Of a stretch of 35,037 nt of DNA, positions 15,353 to 24,763 are shown in pieces. Below the pieces are notes generated by a model that worked only from the letters and a program-made list of their open reading frames with translations, was not told the DNA's origin and searched no databases. The translations under genes and the position numbers were made by a program. The stretch is from Balneolaceae bacterium (GTDB lineage Bacteria; Bacteroidota; Rhodothermia; Balneolales; Balneolaceae). Position 1 is the stretch's first letter; each line of letters starts with the position of its first letter. The stretch is from contig VEMX01000077.1 of the NCBI GenBank assembly GCA_009711805.1, positions 1-35,037 of the forward strand. The letters are read 5' to 3'.

Positions 15353-17158
15353 ATGAGCGATACAAAGACCAGCGAACAAACAGGTGCCGAAGATATTAAC
15401 TGGGATCTTTCGGATCTCTATTCATCAAATGAAGACCCGCAATTAACCGAAGACAAGAAGAAAGTAATAGAAGAAGCAGAGGCTTTTGCAGAACAGTACC
15501 GGGGAAAGATTGCCGAGCTGAATGCTTCGGAACTCAAAGCTATGCTGGATGAATATGAAGAGATTCTTGATTTGTCGGGTAAGATAGGATCTTTTGCCTA
15601 CCTGCAATGGTCTACTGATACCAGCAACACCGATTATGGAAAACTGGTGGCAGAGTCGAATGAACTGTCGTCGGAAGTAAGCCAGAAGCTGGTGTTTCTG
15701 GATGTGGAGTGGCTTAAAATTTCGGATGAAAAGGCAGAGCAGATAATCAACAGCAAAGAGCTTAAAGATTATAAGCATTACCTGGAAGCTTCCCGTAGAT
15801 ATAAAGACCATGTGCTGGAAGAGCAGCAGGAGCAAATACTGACGGCGAAATCGGTTACCGGCCGAAGTGCCTGGGTTCGCTTTTTCGATGAAACGCTGGG
15901 AGCTGCTACATTTGAACTGGACGGGGAAGAGATTACTGAACAGGAAGCTCTGAGCAAACTGCATGAAAGTGACAGGGACTTACGAAAAAGGGCCCATGCC
16001 TCACTCACAAAAACATTCAAAGATTTAGGCCGGCAGCTCACCTATGTATTTAACACCTTACTGGCCGATAAGCATACCAATGATAAACTGCGGGATTACG
16101 ACAGTTGGATCTCATCCCGAAACCTGGCTAACCAAACCGATAATGAAACGGTGGAGGCGTTGATAAATGCGGTGACTTCAAAATATGAGCTGGTTCAGCG
16201 ATATTATGAGTTGAAGACTGAGTTGTTGGGGCTCAACGAAATGTATGATTACGACCGTTATGCCCCCATTCTAAAGAATGAAGCAACCATTGAATGGGAC
16301 AAGGCCCGCGAAATGGTATTGGATTCGTATACCGGTTTTCATCCGCAGATGGGAGAAATAACGGGAGAGTTTTTTGATAAGAAGTGGATTGATGCAGCCA
16401 TTAAACCGGGCAAAAGAGGTGGAGCTTACTCAGCCGGCACGGTCCCTTCGGTTCATCCCTATGTGTTTATGAATTTCGACGGGAAAATTCGTGATGTACA
16501 AACCCTGGCGCACGAGTTGGGGCATGGAGTGCATCAGTATTTATCTCGTCAACAGGGAGTGCTTCAGTCATCTACCCCTTTAACAACAGCAGAAACGGCT
16601 TCAGTTTTTGGTGAGATGCTGGTTTTTCAGAAGATCAAAAAGGAATTAGATGATCCCAAAGAAAAACTGTCTCTGTTAATGGGTAAAATTGACGATACTA
16701 TAGCTACGGTATTTCGTCAAATTTCTATGAATCGCTTTGAGCATGCCATGCATACGGCCCGAAGAGAAGAGGGCGAGCTAACCTCGGAACGGTTTTCAGA
16801 ACTGTGGATGGATCAACAGAAGAAGCTCTATGGAGACGCTGTTACCTTAACGGAAGAATATGGTATTTGGTGGAGTTACATACCTCACTTTTTACATACC
16901 CCGGGTTATGTATATGCTTATGCATTTGGAGAATTACTGGTTTTAGCTTTATATGAGGAGTACACTCAACGGCCTGAAGGCTTCCCAGAGCGGTATATGG
17001 AGTTGCTGAGTGCAGGAGGATCGGAATGGCCCGAAGATTTGGTAGGTAAAATGGGACTGGATATAACCAAGCCGGATTTTTGGAATAAGGGGCTGGCATC
17101 TTTTGAACGGATGGTAGAAGAAGCAGAGCAGCTGAGTAGTACAATCGCTAATACATAA
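15353..17158 (+). CDS. M3 family oligoendopeptidase (PepF/M3B-like)
   Basis: 601 residues from the ATG at 15353 (MSDTKTSEQTGAEDINWDLSDLY), which matches how M3B proteins begin. An in-frame ATG at 15224 would add 43 residues of unrelated character and is disfavoured. The zinc-binding motif HELGH lies at 387-391 and the third ligand glutamate in AETAS at about 414. The C-terminal region YGIWWSYIPHFLHTPGYVYAYAFG is the substrate-binding segment typical of the clade. No signal peptide, so cytoplasmic: hydrolysis of short peptides during protein or signal-peptide turnover. A weak hairpin terminator follows at 17157-17190, separating it from the GAF gene. Confidence 0.93.
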   Translation: MSDTKTSEQTGAEDINWDLSDLYSSNEDPQLTEDKKKVIEEAEAFAEQYRGKIAELNASELKAMLDEYEEILDLSGKIGSFAYLQWSTDTSNTDYGKLVAESNELSSEVSQKLVFLDVEWLKISDEKAEQIINSKELKDYKHYLEASRRYKDHVLEEQQEQILTAKSVTGRSAWVRFFDETLGAATFELDGEEITEQEALSKLHESDRDLRKRAHASLTKTFKDLGRQLTYVFNTLLADKHTNDKLRDYDSWISSRNLANQTDNETVEALINAVTSKYELVQRYYELKTELLGLNEMYDYDRYAPILKNEATIEWDKAREMVLDSYTGFHPQMGEITGEFFDKKWIDAAIKPGKRGGAYSAGTVPSVHPYVFMNFDGKIRDVQTLAHELGHGVHQYLSRQQGVLQSSTPLTTAETASVFGEMLVFQKIKKELDDPKEKLSLLMGKIDDTIATVFRQISMNRFEHAMHTARREEGELTSERFSELWMDQQKKLYGDAVTLTEEYGIWWSYIPHFLHTPGYVYAYAFGELLVLALYEEYTQRPEGFPERYMELLSAGGSEWPEDLVGKMGLDITKPDFWNKGLASFERMVEEAEQLSSTIANT

Positions 17159-17190
17159 TGTAATTCCAACCAACTGAGTATTACATTTTT
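17157..17190 (+). terminator. Probable terminator of the oligoendopeptidase gene
   Basis: Arms AATGTAAT (17157-17164) and ATTACATT (17180-17187) are perfectly complementary and followed by T residues to 17190. The stem is AT-rich and overlaps the stop codon, so strength is probably modest. Confidence 0.45.
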
Positions 17191-17220
17191 CACTTGCAGG
17201 GCACAAATAGATTGGTTTTG

Positions 17221-17251
17221 TTTGTAGCTGTGGCAGGAAAAGCAGTATTTG
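17221..17251 (+). promoter_or_regulatory. Candidate promoter of the GAF-protein/deoB operon
   Basis: TTTG at 17221-17224, a 19-base spacer, then AGTATTTG at 17244-17251. The spacing and the distal TTTG fit the Bacteroidetes promoter pattern, but the leading TA is missing. Leader length would be about 40 bases. Confidence 0.3.
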
Positions 17252-17298
17252 GTAGTTAAACTGAAGTGCAACATCTTCAGTAATTAAAAAAATAAAGG

Positions 17299-18762
17299 AT
17301 GTCTTTGGATCGACAGGAAAAAGCCCTTAGGGAATTTAAGCAGGTAATAGAGGATTTAGTGCATCTGCTGCGTACATCAACCAAAAGTGAATTAGCTTAT
17401 ATGTGTTGGGTGAACCACTCGCGACAGCAGTTTGTATGGGAGACCAATAGTTCGGGTCTTCCAAATGTGATGTTCCAGGACCGGGTGGCTTTTGAACGCC
17501 ATTTCCTGAATGATTACAAAGATATTGAAGAGATTGTTCGCCTGGTTGTAGGTGAAGATGTATCCAAAGCCAAATTGATGCATTACTTTGAGTTTGTGCA
17601 GGCCAGGAACCTGCTCATCATCCCTTTTATTAATAAGGGGGAAACGGTGGCTTTAACAGTGCTGGAATCGGAAAAAGAACTTGACCAGGAAGCCATTCAT
17701 GATCGCATTGCCGCTTATAATAATGCGTTGGTGAATGTTCTGGATACGTACCTTGAAGTGGTAGACCTGCATGAGCAACAGAACGAATGGGAAGAGTATG
17801 AAAAGTCCATCGATAAACTGGATCGCCGTGCTCATCGGTCCGAGTTGATGGGGCTGATGCTGGAGGAAATGCAAAAATATATACCTAATGGCGGGGTGAG
17901 CCTGTTAAGCAAGGGAATGGAATCCTGGAATGTGGTTTTAAATGCCAGCCAGTCTCAAAACCCTCCCAATCTTGGCCTTCGCATGGAACAAAAAAGTGTG
18001 GCTTACGATGCTCTCGAAAAAGGACATCCCATATTTACTATGCATTTCAACAATAATCCCAGAAGGATAGCAGCAGCTGAGAAAAGAACAGAAGGTGCAA
18101 CTTTTGCAATTCCCGTATTGATGGAGGATGTCCGGGAAGTCGTGGTCGTATGCTATGATAATGACCCGCTTACCTTTAAGGAATCCACCAAGCATAAACT
18201 CAGTAACCTGGCTCGAATAGCAACACTCAATATTCAGTCCAGCTTTAGCAAAGGGGATGAACACAGAGATTTGTTAACCCATAAATATGGAGCATACATC
18301 CCGGAGGTATGGGAAGCAGCTTTAAACAATCAACTTGAACGTCAGAGAAAAGGGATGGCAGGCCAAACATGGTTTGGGCTTATTACCCCTGAAGATGTTT
18401 CAGGAATGAGATCTAAGTTCAGGCTGGATGACCTGAAGCGCATGCAGTCCGACTTTGTGGCTATGCTGAACCCCTCAAACTTTGGGATACCAGGGTATAT
18501 CGGTTTTCACGCAGATTATGTATATGCTTTTGTGATAGAATCGGATAATGAAGAAGCGGTGACCGAATGGATGGAACAACTCAAAAGTAAATTAGATGGA
18601 GGGTTCAAACTCTCAAACGGAAAATATATAGACATAGCTTTTCGGGCTGGCTACACTATGCTGAGCACCCAAACAGCCAATGCCTACCAGGTGGTTGAAA
18701 AAGCAAAGAAAGCATTATCCGAAGCCGTGAATAATAACGAAATGGAACTGATAGAGGCATAG
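17299..18762 (+). CDS. GAF-domain protein with possible degenerate GGDEF-like C-terminus
   Basis: 487 residues, soluble, no signal peptide. Two regions read like GAF domains: about 20-155 (ending NLLIIPFINKGETVALTVLESEKELDQEAI) and about 185-325 (EGATFAIPVLMEDVREVVVVCYDND, KLSNLARIATLNIQSSF). A coiled segment joins them. The C-terminal part (about 350-480) has the layout of a nucleotide-cyclase fold: WFGLITPEDV, DLKRMQSDF, GYIGFHADYVYAFVIES where an active GGDEF would have its signature, and AYQVVEKAKKALSEA at the end. The catalytic GGDEF residues are absent. I infer a signalling or scaffold protein sensing a small ligand; no output enzyme activity is expected. It is one base upstream of deoB, so coregulated with nucleoside catabolism. 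Domain calls are by eye. Confidence 0.6.
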   Translation: MSLDRQEKALREFKQVIEDLVHLLRTSTKSELAYMCWVNHSRQQFVWETNSSGLPNVMFQDRVAFERHFLNDYKDIEEIVRLVVGEDVSKAKLMHYFEFVQARNLLIIPFINKGETVALTVLESEKELDQEAIHDRIAAYNNALVNVLDTYLEVVDLHEQQNEWEEYEKSIDKLDRRAHRSELMGLMLEEMQKYIPNGGVSLLSKGMESWNVVLNASQSQNPPNLGLRMEQKSVAYDALEKGHPIFTMHFNNNPRRIAAAEKRTEGATFAIPVLMEDVREVVVVCYDNDPLTFKESTKHKLSNLARIATLNIQSSFSKGDEHRDLLTHKYGAYIPEVWEAALNNQLERQRKGMAGQTWFGLITPEDVSGMRSKFRLDDLKRMQSDFVAMLNPSNFGIPGYIGFHADYVYAFVIESDNEEAVTEWMEQLKSKLDGGFKLSNGKYIDIAFRAGYTMLSTQTANAYQVVEKAKKALSEAVNNNEMELIEA

Positions 18763-18763
18763 C

Positions 18764-19948
18764 ATGGGAAATGTCTATTTAGTGATCGTTGACGGCCTGG
18801 GAGTAGGGGCCCAGGAAGATGCCCACCTGTATGGCGATGAAGAAATGAACACCCTGGGGCATGTGTGTGAGGAAACCGGCTGCACGCTTCCCAATCTTCA
18901 AAAAATGGGTATCGGTAATATAATCCCGCTCTCCTCAGTCTCCGCAAATGACGGTGCTTTGGCAGCTACTGGCAAACTCAGGGAAGTATCTGCGGGTAAA
19001 GATTCCACTACGGGGCATTGGGAAATTGCAGGTATCCAGCTTGATAAACCATTTCCCACCTATCCCAAGGGGTTTCCGGAGGAAGTAATCCAGGCTTTTT
19101 GTGAGGGTATAGGGGTTGAGCAGGCACTTTGCAATAAACCCTATTCGGGAACTGATGTAATAAGGGATTATGGTGAAGAACACCTCAAAACAGGATTTCC
19201 CATTGTATATACTTCCGCCGACAGTGTTTTCCAGGTGGCCTGCCATGAGGATGTTGTTCCTGTAGATAAGCTATATGAATGGTGCGAATATGCCCGGAAG
19301 CATGTGGTTATTGGCCAGCATGAAGTGGGGCGTGTGATTGCCCGGCCTTTTACCGGCCCAAGTGGAAATTTTGAACGTATTTCGGATAAGCGCCACGATT
19401 ATTCCTCTGTTCCTCCCGATGATAATTTAGTTCAACAGCTTTATGATGCCGGAGTCAACACCTATTCGATTGGTAAAATTGTTGATTTGTTTGCAGGCAA
19501 AGGATTTACCCAATATCGCCATACCAAGAGTAATGCAGAAGGAATCTCGCAACTCCTGAGTTTGATGTCGGCCCAACTGGATAACAGTTTTGTTTTTGTG
19601 AATTTGATTGATACCGATCAGCTGTATGGGCACCGGCTGAATCCGGAGGGTTACGCACAATCGCTGGAAGAATTTGATCGGGCTGTACCCGCAATTGTCT
19701 CCAAAATAAGAGAAGATGATTTACTGATTATCACGGGAGATCATGGCAATGACCCCTGTTCTGAGAGTACGGATCATTCCAGGGAATTTGTGCCTTTGCT
19801 GGTATTTCCCAAAACTTCAGCCAATGGAGAAGATCTTGGGACCGGGGCTACATTTTCTAACATAGCCGTTTCGGTAGCTGAGTTTTTTGGGTTGGATAAT
19901 GATTTTCCGGGACGGTCTTTTTTGAAGCAGGGCAACACCGATTTTTGA
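18764..19948 (+). CDS. deoB: Phosphopentomutase
   Basis: 394 residues, standard length. Alkaline-phosphatase superfamily metal site at the N-terminus (VIVDGLGVGAQEDA, D10), phosphorylated threonine T83 in GKDSTTGHWEIAG, and C-terminal metal ligands in NLIDTDQLYGHR, ITGDHGNDP and STDHSREFVPLL. It interconverts ribose 1-phosphate (or deoxyribose 1-phosphate) and the 5-phosphate, joining nucleoside salvage to the pentose phosphate pathway. The ATG follows the GAF gene's stop by one base, implying translational coupling. No other deo genes are nearby. Identification is firm. Confidence 0.96.
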   Translation: MGNVYLVIVDGLGVGAQEDAHLYGDEEMNTLGHVCEETGCTLPNLQKMGIGNIIPLSSVSANDGALAATGKLREVSAGKDSTTGHWEIAGIQLDKPFPTYPKGFPEEVIQAFCEGIGVEQALCNKPYSGTDVIRDYGEEHLKTGFPIVYTSADSVFQVACHEDVVPVDKLYEWCEYARKHVVIGQHEVGRVIARPFTGPSGNFERISDKRHDYSSVPPDDNLVQQLYDAGVNTYSIGKIVDLFAGKGFTQYRHTKSNAEGISQLLSLMSAQLDNSFVFVNLIDTDQLYGHRLNPEGYAQSLEEFDRAVPAIVSKIREDDLLIITGDHGNDPCSESTDHSREFVPLLVFPKTSANGEDLGTGATFSNIAVSVAEFFGLDNDFPGRSFLKQGNTDF

Positions 19949-20116
19949 TATGGTCGGGAGGCTTAAAATTGTCTTATTATTTTCGTATATTGTCACGTTC
20001 AATACTTTAAGTATTCCGCAGACGCAATATATGGGCTATACAGACGTGTTTAGCATGCATAATTAGGCATAATCTGCGCATTCGCGTACGCAAACATTCA
20101 TTAAAAAGTATATACA

Positions 20117-20971
20117 GTGGCAAAAAGTTCTGGAATCTCTACTCGTGAGTCAGAGTCGTTAGATCGCTATCTACATGAAATTGGAAAAGAGAAACTGATT
20201 ACGCCGGATGATGAAGTTCGTTTGGCCAAAGAAATTCAAAAAGGAAGTCAGAGAGCCCTTGAAGATCTTACCAAAGCTAACCTGAGGTTTGTGGTATCTG
20301 TAGCTAAACAGTATCAGAATCAGGGATTATCATTGGGTGATTTAATCAACGAAGGAAACCTTGGGCTGATTAAAGCAGCCAAGCGTTTTGATGAAACCCG
20401 TGGTTTTAAGTTTATCTCTTATGCCGTTTGGTGGATTCGTCAGTCTATTCTACAGGCCCTGGCCGAGCAAAGCCGGATTGTACGGCTGCCCTTGAACCGG
20501 GTGGGTGCACTTAACAAAATTGGCAAGGAACTCTCGAAGCTGGAGCAGGAGTACGAACGCGTACCTTCTGCTCACGAATTGGCCGAGAGCCTTGAAATGA
20601 CGGTAGGCGAAGTAGCCGATACACTTAAAATTTCTGGACGTCACCTCTCCATGGATGCACCTTTTGCACAGGGTGAGGATAACAGGCTGCTCGATGTTCT
20701 CGAGAACGAAGAAATTCCCAATCCCGATTTCGACCTGATGGGTGAATCCCTGAAAGTGGAAATTGAACGAGCCCTTTCAAAATTGACAAGCCGGGAAGCA
20801 GAAGTTATTCGCTTGTATTTTGGTATTGGACGTGAACATTCGCTTACACTTGAAGAGATAGGTGAGCGGTTTGATTTAACACGAGAGCGTGTACGTCAGA
20901 TTAAAGAAAAAGCATTGCGTAAACTTCGTCATCATAACCGAAGTGCAGCACTAAGAGCTTATTTAGGCTAA
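20117..20971 (+). CDS. rpoD: Primary RNA polymerase sigma factor (RpoD/SigA, Bacteroidetes short type)
   Basis: 284 residues starting at GTG. Region 1.2 (about 10-45, [21 protein letters not shown]), region 2 ([36 protein letters not shown], then [17 protein letters not shown]), region 3 (about 125-200) and region 4 ([44 protein letters not shown]). Region 1.1 is missing, as in Bacteroidetes primary sigma factors, which are about 285 residues and recognise TTTG/TAnnTTTG promoters. The start has no ATG alternative in frame nearby and the family begins here. It stands alone, followed by a strong terminator. Housekeeping sigma role is a family-level inference. Confidence 0.95.
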   Translation: MAKSSGISTRESESLDRYLHEIGKEKLITPDDEVRLAKEIQKGSQRALEDLTKANLRFVVSVAKQYQNQGLSLGDLINEGNLGLIKAAKRFDETRGFKFISYAVWWIRQSILQALAEQSRIVRLPLNRVGALNKIGKELSKLEQEYERVPSAHELAESLEMTVGEVADTLKISGRHLSMDAPFAQGEDNRLLDVLENEEIPNPDFDLMGESLKVEIERALSKLTSREAEVIRLYFGIGREHSLTLEEIGERFDLTRERVRQIKEKALRKLRHHNRSAALRAYLG

Positions 20972-20990
20972 TTAGTTCGACAACATTTTT

Positions 20991-21027
20991 TAAAGCCCTG
21001 CATAAATTGATATGCAGGGCTTTTTTT
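20991..21027 (+). terminator. Rho-independent terminator of rpoD
   Basis: AAAGCCCTGC (20991-21000) and GCAGGGCTTT (21014-21023) form a 10-bp GC-rich stem followed by a seven-T run. It starts 20 bases after the sigma factor stop codon. A textbook intrinsic terminator. Confidence 0.93.
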
Positions 21028-21141
21028 ATTGGGAGGGAGTGGGTGGATGTCTATATCAAAGTTTTAAATCCACTTAATCGCACTTATATTCTTTTACAAA
21101 AATAGTACCCACTAATCCAAAGCCGGAGCCGTTGATTTAAA

Positions 21142-24021
21142 GTGATTAAACAGATTTTCATATTGGTTGTACTGGTATTCCTGGGAACGGAGGTTTTAGC
21201 CCAACGGTACCCATTCCGAAACTATTCTATTGAGGAGGGGCTAAGTGAATCGGCTGTACATGCCCTAACCCAGGATGACGAGGGATATCTTTGGTTAGGT
21301 ACCGGTTATGGACTGAATCGATTTAATGGATTAAGTTTTGATAATTATTTTGAAGAGAATGGGCTGAATAACAGTATCATTCGTGTTCTGTATAAGGATA
21401 GTCGTGGTGTTATTTGGATAGGTACTGATGAAGGGGTTAATTTTTGGAAAGACGATAGTATACAAACCAGTCCTGAATATGATGTTCTTTCCAACTCATC
21501 CATTATCAGTGCACATGAAGATCGGGTAGGTGATATGTGGTTCGGTACGGATGGAGATGGTGTATGGCATTTCAGTAATGAGGGGGAATTAATACGGCAA
21601 TATTCTATCACAAATGGGATGATTGGCAATTACATCAATGATATAGGGGAAGACCCTAATGGAGGCCTCTGGTTTGCAACCGATAAGGGATTGACAACAT
21701 TGAGAGATGGAAATTTCAGAAATTATACTAAAGCAAATGGGTACCCCTTTACCAGGATTAGTGATATTGCCATTGAATGGAATGGGGTGGTTTGGATAGG
21801 CACCAATGAAGGGTTAGTACGCATGGAGGATGATTCATTGCAAACCTTTACTACCTCAGAAGGGATGGCAGGCAACAAAGTACAAACTCTTACCTTAGAT
21901 ATTGATGGGGGGATATGGATTAGTACCAGAAGTGGAGTAAGCTACTTTGATGGAAATGGATTTGAAAATTATACCACGGAATCGGGTCTCACAGATAATG
22001 TTATTGTCTCATCATTTATAGACAGAGAAGGGAATATGTGGTTTGGTTCTTTTGGAGGAGGTGTGAGCCTTTTCCTGGGAAATTACATTGAAAATTTCAC
22101 CAGTGAACAGGGGCTTCCCAACGATATGGTAACTTCCATTACCAGTTCAAGGCAGGAAAAAATGTGGATTGGAATGTATGGGGGAGGAATAACCACTTTA
22201 CAAGAGGGAGTGTTTGTTGATCCGCTTAAGAATTCCGGTATCCCGGATAATCAGGTGCTGGATGTGTATACAGACTCTCAGGAACGTGTATGGGTTGGGA
22301 TGTTGGAGGGATTAGCACTGATAGAAGATGGAGAGATTAGAACTTTTAGTGAGAGAGAATTTCCATACAGAAATGTAAGAGACATTTTAGAGACTTCATC
22401 AGGAGATTTTTGGATCAGTACCTATGTTAATGGTATTGTTAGGTACGATGGGGAAGAATTTGTTCTTTTTGATGAAGAAAAGGGGTTGGCCGATAACACA
22501 GTACTGGGAACAGTTGAAGGAAGAGACGGTTCAATTTGGATTGCTACTTATGGCGGGGTAAGCCAATTTTATAACGGGGAATTTGAGAATTATTCAATTC
22601 AGGAAGGACTGCCCAATAATGCTGTAATGTACCTGATGAAAGACAGAGATGGAACAATCTGGGCTGCTACATCCGGTGGTATTGCCTGGTATGATGGTGC
22701 CGGCTTTCAAAGTATAACTACAGAAGATGGGCTGCCAGATCGCGTTTGTTATTTTATTAAGCAAAGCAAAGACGGATATTATTGGATAGGTACTACCAAT
22801 GGGGTCGTACGCTTCCGCTCCGACTTATATTTTAGTGAGAACCCATCCATACGGGGACAAGCTTTTCAAATGATTACCAAAGATCAGGGTCTGGTAGCTA
22901 ATGAGTTGAATTTAGGTGCGGTTCATGAAGACAATGAAGGTCATTTATGGTTTGGTACAGTGGGAGGAATGAGTCATTTTTACCCAAGTAGATATGAAGG
23001 AAATCCGGTTCCTCCTGAGGTCCACATATTAGAAATTCAGGCTTCAGGTCGAAATTATGGTTATACAAATGACCTGGTACTTTCTGATAAAGAGAATTTT
23101 ATAGAGATTAGCTTCTTTGGGATCAATTTTAAAGCTCCCAATCAGGTGATATATGAATACAGGATGAGCGAAATTGACCCCGGTTGGCAAGAGACTACAG
23201 ACCGTGTTGCCAGATATCCTTCATTGCCACCGGGAGAGTATACCTTTCAGGTGCATGCCCGCAACACCAATGGAACCTGGAGCCAGAAGATAGACTCTTT
23301 GTCGCTCACAATTAAAGCTCCTTTTTGGATGCAATGGTGGTTCATAACTATAATAGCTCTTATTGCCGTTGGTATTATACTTCTTTTCTATAACTACTAC
23401 AGGGTGCGAAAGATGGTTGATATTGAAAGGATGAGAGTTCGGATTGCCAGTGATCTGCATGATGATGTAGGGGCGAGCCTGACAGAAATAGCCCTGCAAT
23501 CAGATTTCCTGCAGGCCGGTAACATAAACTCAGATTTCAAAAAATCACTCCACCAGATAGGCAAGCAATGCCGTAAAATCGTATCAAGCCTGGACGATAT
23601 CGTTTGGTCTATAGATGCTCGAAACGACACGCTGGGAGACCTGACTGACCGTATGCAGGATTATATCTTAAATACGCTTGAATCAAAACAGATGAATGTA
23701 CAGTATGACTTCGAAGACCTTAAAATGAACAACAAACTTCCCGTACCAGCAAAAGAGAATCTGTACCTGATCTTTAAAGAAGCTGTGAACAATATTGCAA
23801 AGTACTCGAACGGCGATAAGGTGAAGATTCAAATGCTAAACAGGAACGGAAAATTCAAGCTAACCATTTTTGATAACGGAACAACTGGAAAGGGAAAGAA
23901 AAAAACAGGTCACGGTTTGCGTAACATGAAAATGCGAGCAAATCGGATTAATGCAGATATTAATTTTGAAACGGAAGACGGATTTAAGATTATCCTTGAA
24001 GGACGTATTAATGTAAACTAG
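21142..24021 (+). CDS. Sensor histidine kinase with beta-propeller, Y_Y_Y and HisKA_3 domains
   Basis: 959 residues from a GTG start. Signal peptide (about 1-20, ending VLAQ), then roughly 13-14 two-component propeller repeats (about 25-620) recognisable by recurrent W-I/F-G-T (YLWLGTGYGLNRFNG, VIWIGTDEGV, MWFGTDGDGV). A Y_Y_Y domain follows (about 645-725), a transmembrane helix (about 728-752), then a HisKA_3 dimerisation helix with phospho-acceptor H773 in ASDLHDDVGASL, and a HATPase_c domain with N-box FKEAVNNIAKYS (near 883) and G-box DNGTTGKGKKK-TGHGLRNM. The periplasmic propeller senses a ligand and the kinase phosphorylates the NarL-type regulator 18 bases downstream. Unlike SusR-like hybrids it has no receiver or AraC domain in the same chain. 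Ligand unknown. Confidence 0.93.
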   Translation: MIKQIFILVVLVFLGTEVLAQRYPFRNYSIEEGLSESAVHALTQDDEGYLWLGTGYGLNRFNGLSFDNYFEENGLNNSIIRVLYKDSRGVIWIGTDEGVNFWKDDSIQTSPEYDVLSNSSIISAHEDRVGDMWFGTDGDGVWHFSNEGELIRQYSITNGMIGNYINDIGEDPNGGLWFATDKGLTTLRDGNFRNYTKANGYPFTRISDIAIEWNGVVWIGTNEGLVRMEDDSLQTFTTSEGMAGNKVQTLTLDIDGGIWISTRSGVSYFDGNGFENYTTESGLTDNVIVSSFIDREGNMWFGSFGGGVSLFLGNYIENFTSEQGLPNDMVTSITSSRQEKMWIGMYGGGITTLQEGVFVDPLKNSGIPDNQVLDVYTDSQERVWVGMLEGLALIEDGEIRTFSEREFPYRNVRDILETSSGDFWISTYVNGIVRYDGEEFVLFDEEKGLADNTVLGTVEGRDGSIWIATYGGVSQFYNGEFENYSIQEGLPNNAVMYLMKDRDGTIWAATSGGIAWYDGAGFQSITTEDGLPDRVCYFIKQSKDGYYWIGTTNGVVRFRSDLYFSENPSIRGQAFQMITKDQGLVANELNLGAVHEDNEGHLWFGTVGGMSHFYPSRYEGNPVPPEVHILEIQASGRNYGYTNDLVLSDKENFIEISFFGINFKAPNQVIYEYRMSEIDPGWQETTDRVARYPSLPPGEYTFQVHARNTNGTWSQKIDSLSLTIKAPFWMQWWFITIIALIAVGIILLFYNYYRVRKMVDIERMRVRIASDLHDDVGASLTEIALQSDFLQAGNINSDFKKSLHQIGKQCRKIVSSLDDIVWSIDARNDTLGDLTDRMQDYILNTLESKQMNVQYDFEDLKMNNKLPVPAKENLYLIFKEAVNNIAKYSNGDKVKIQMLNRNGKFKLTIFDNGTTGKGKKKTGHGLRNMKMRANRINADINFETEDGFKIILEGRINVN

Positions 24022-24038
24022 ATAGAAGCTGGAACAGT

Positions 24039-24671
24039 ATGGCTATTGTAGGAATTGTGGAAGACAACATAAAAATAAGAGACTTAATACAGCGCTATCT
24101 TGATATGCAGGAAGACATGAGCTGTCCGGTAGCAGTTGATTCGGTAGAGGAGATGCTGGAGCATCTCGAAGAACATCAGAAACCGAAGGTGATTTTAATG
24201 GATATCCAGCTCCCGGGTATGTCCGGGATCAAGGGGATGGAAGTGATAAAATCAAAATATCCGGAGATAGAGATCATTATGCTCACGGTTTATCATGATT
24301 CCCACAAAATTTTCGATTCATTGAAAGCCGGCGCTTCCGGGTACCTCTTAAAACATACCTCCCTTCCGGAGATCAAAGAATCTATAGATAATCTTCTGCA
24401 AGGGGGAGCGCCGATGTCTCCGCAAATAGCGCGGAAGGTGATCTCACATTTTAATGAGGAAACTCCCAAGAAGAATAAAAAAAGCATGCTGACCGACCGT
24501 GAACAGGATATTGTAAATGGATTGGTAGATGGGCTGAGCTATAAAATGATTGCCGATCGCTATGGCATCTCAATAGATACGGTTCGGGCGCATATTCGAA
24601 ATATTTATAAAAAGCTCCATGTAAATTCTAAGGCCGAGGTAATTGCTAAATCCCTACGTGGAGAAATATAA
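24039..24671 (+). CDS. NarL/LuxR-type response regulator
   Basis: 210 residues. Receiver domain 1-120 with acidic pocket E8-D9, phospho-acceptor D55 in LMDIQLPG, conserved Thr in MLTVYHD and Lys in YLLKHTS. C-terminal LuxR helix-turn-helix (about 148-208): LTDREQDIVNGLVDGLSYKMIADRYGISIDTVRAHIRNIYKKLHV. It begins 18 bases after the sensor kinase stop, so the two form a cognate two-component pair. Likely targets include the adjacent lipoprotein and barrel genes, but that is only positional inference. Confidence 0.95.
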   Translation: MAIVGIVEDNIKIRDLIQRYLDMQEDMSCPVAVDSVEEMLEHLEEHQKPKVILMDIQLPGMSGIKGMEVIKSKYPEIEIIMLTVYHDSHKIFDSLKAGASGYLLKHTSLPEIKESIDNLLQGGAPMSPQIARKVISHFNEETPKKNKKSMLTDREQDIVNGLVDGLSYKMIADRYGISIDTVRAHIRNIYKKLHVNSKAEVIAKSLRGEI

Positions 24672-24763
24672 ATATAATGCTAACATGATCATGTGATTGA
24701 AAAGGGAAGGTCATGAAGTGATTTTAATAGTAGAAATTTAACATTCCCACAATGGAGATGGAT

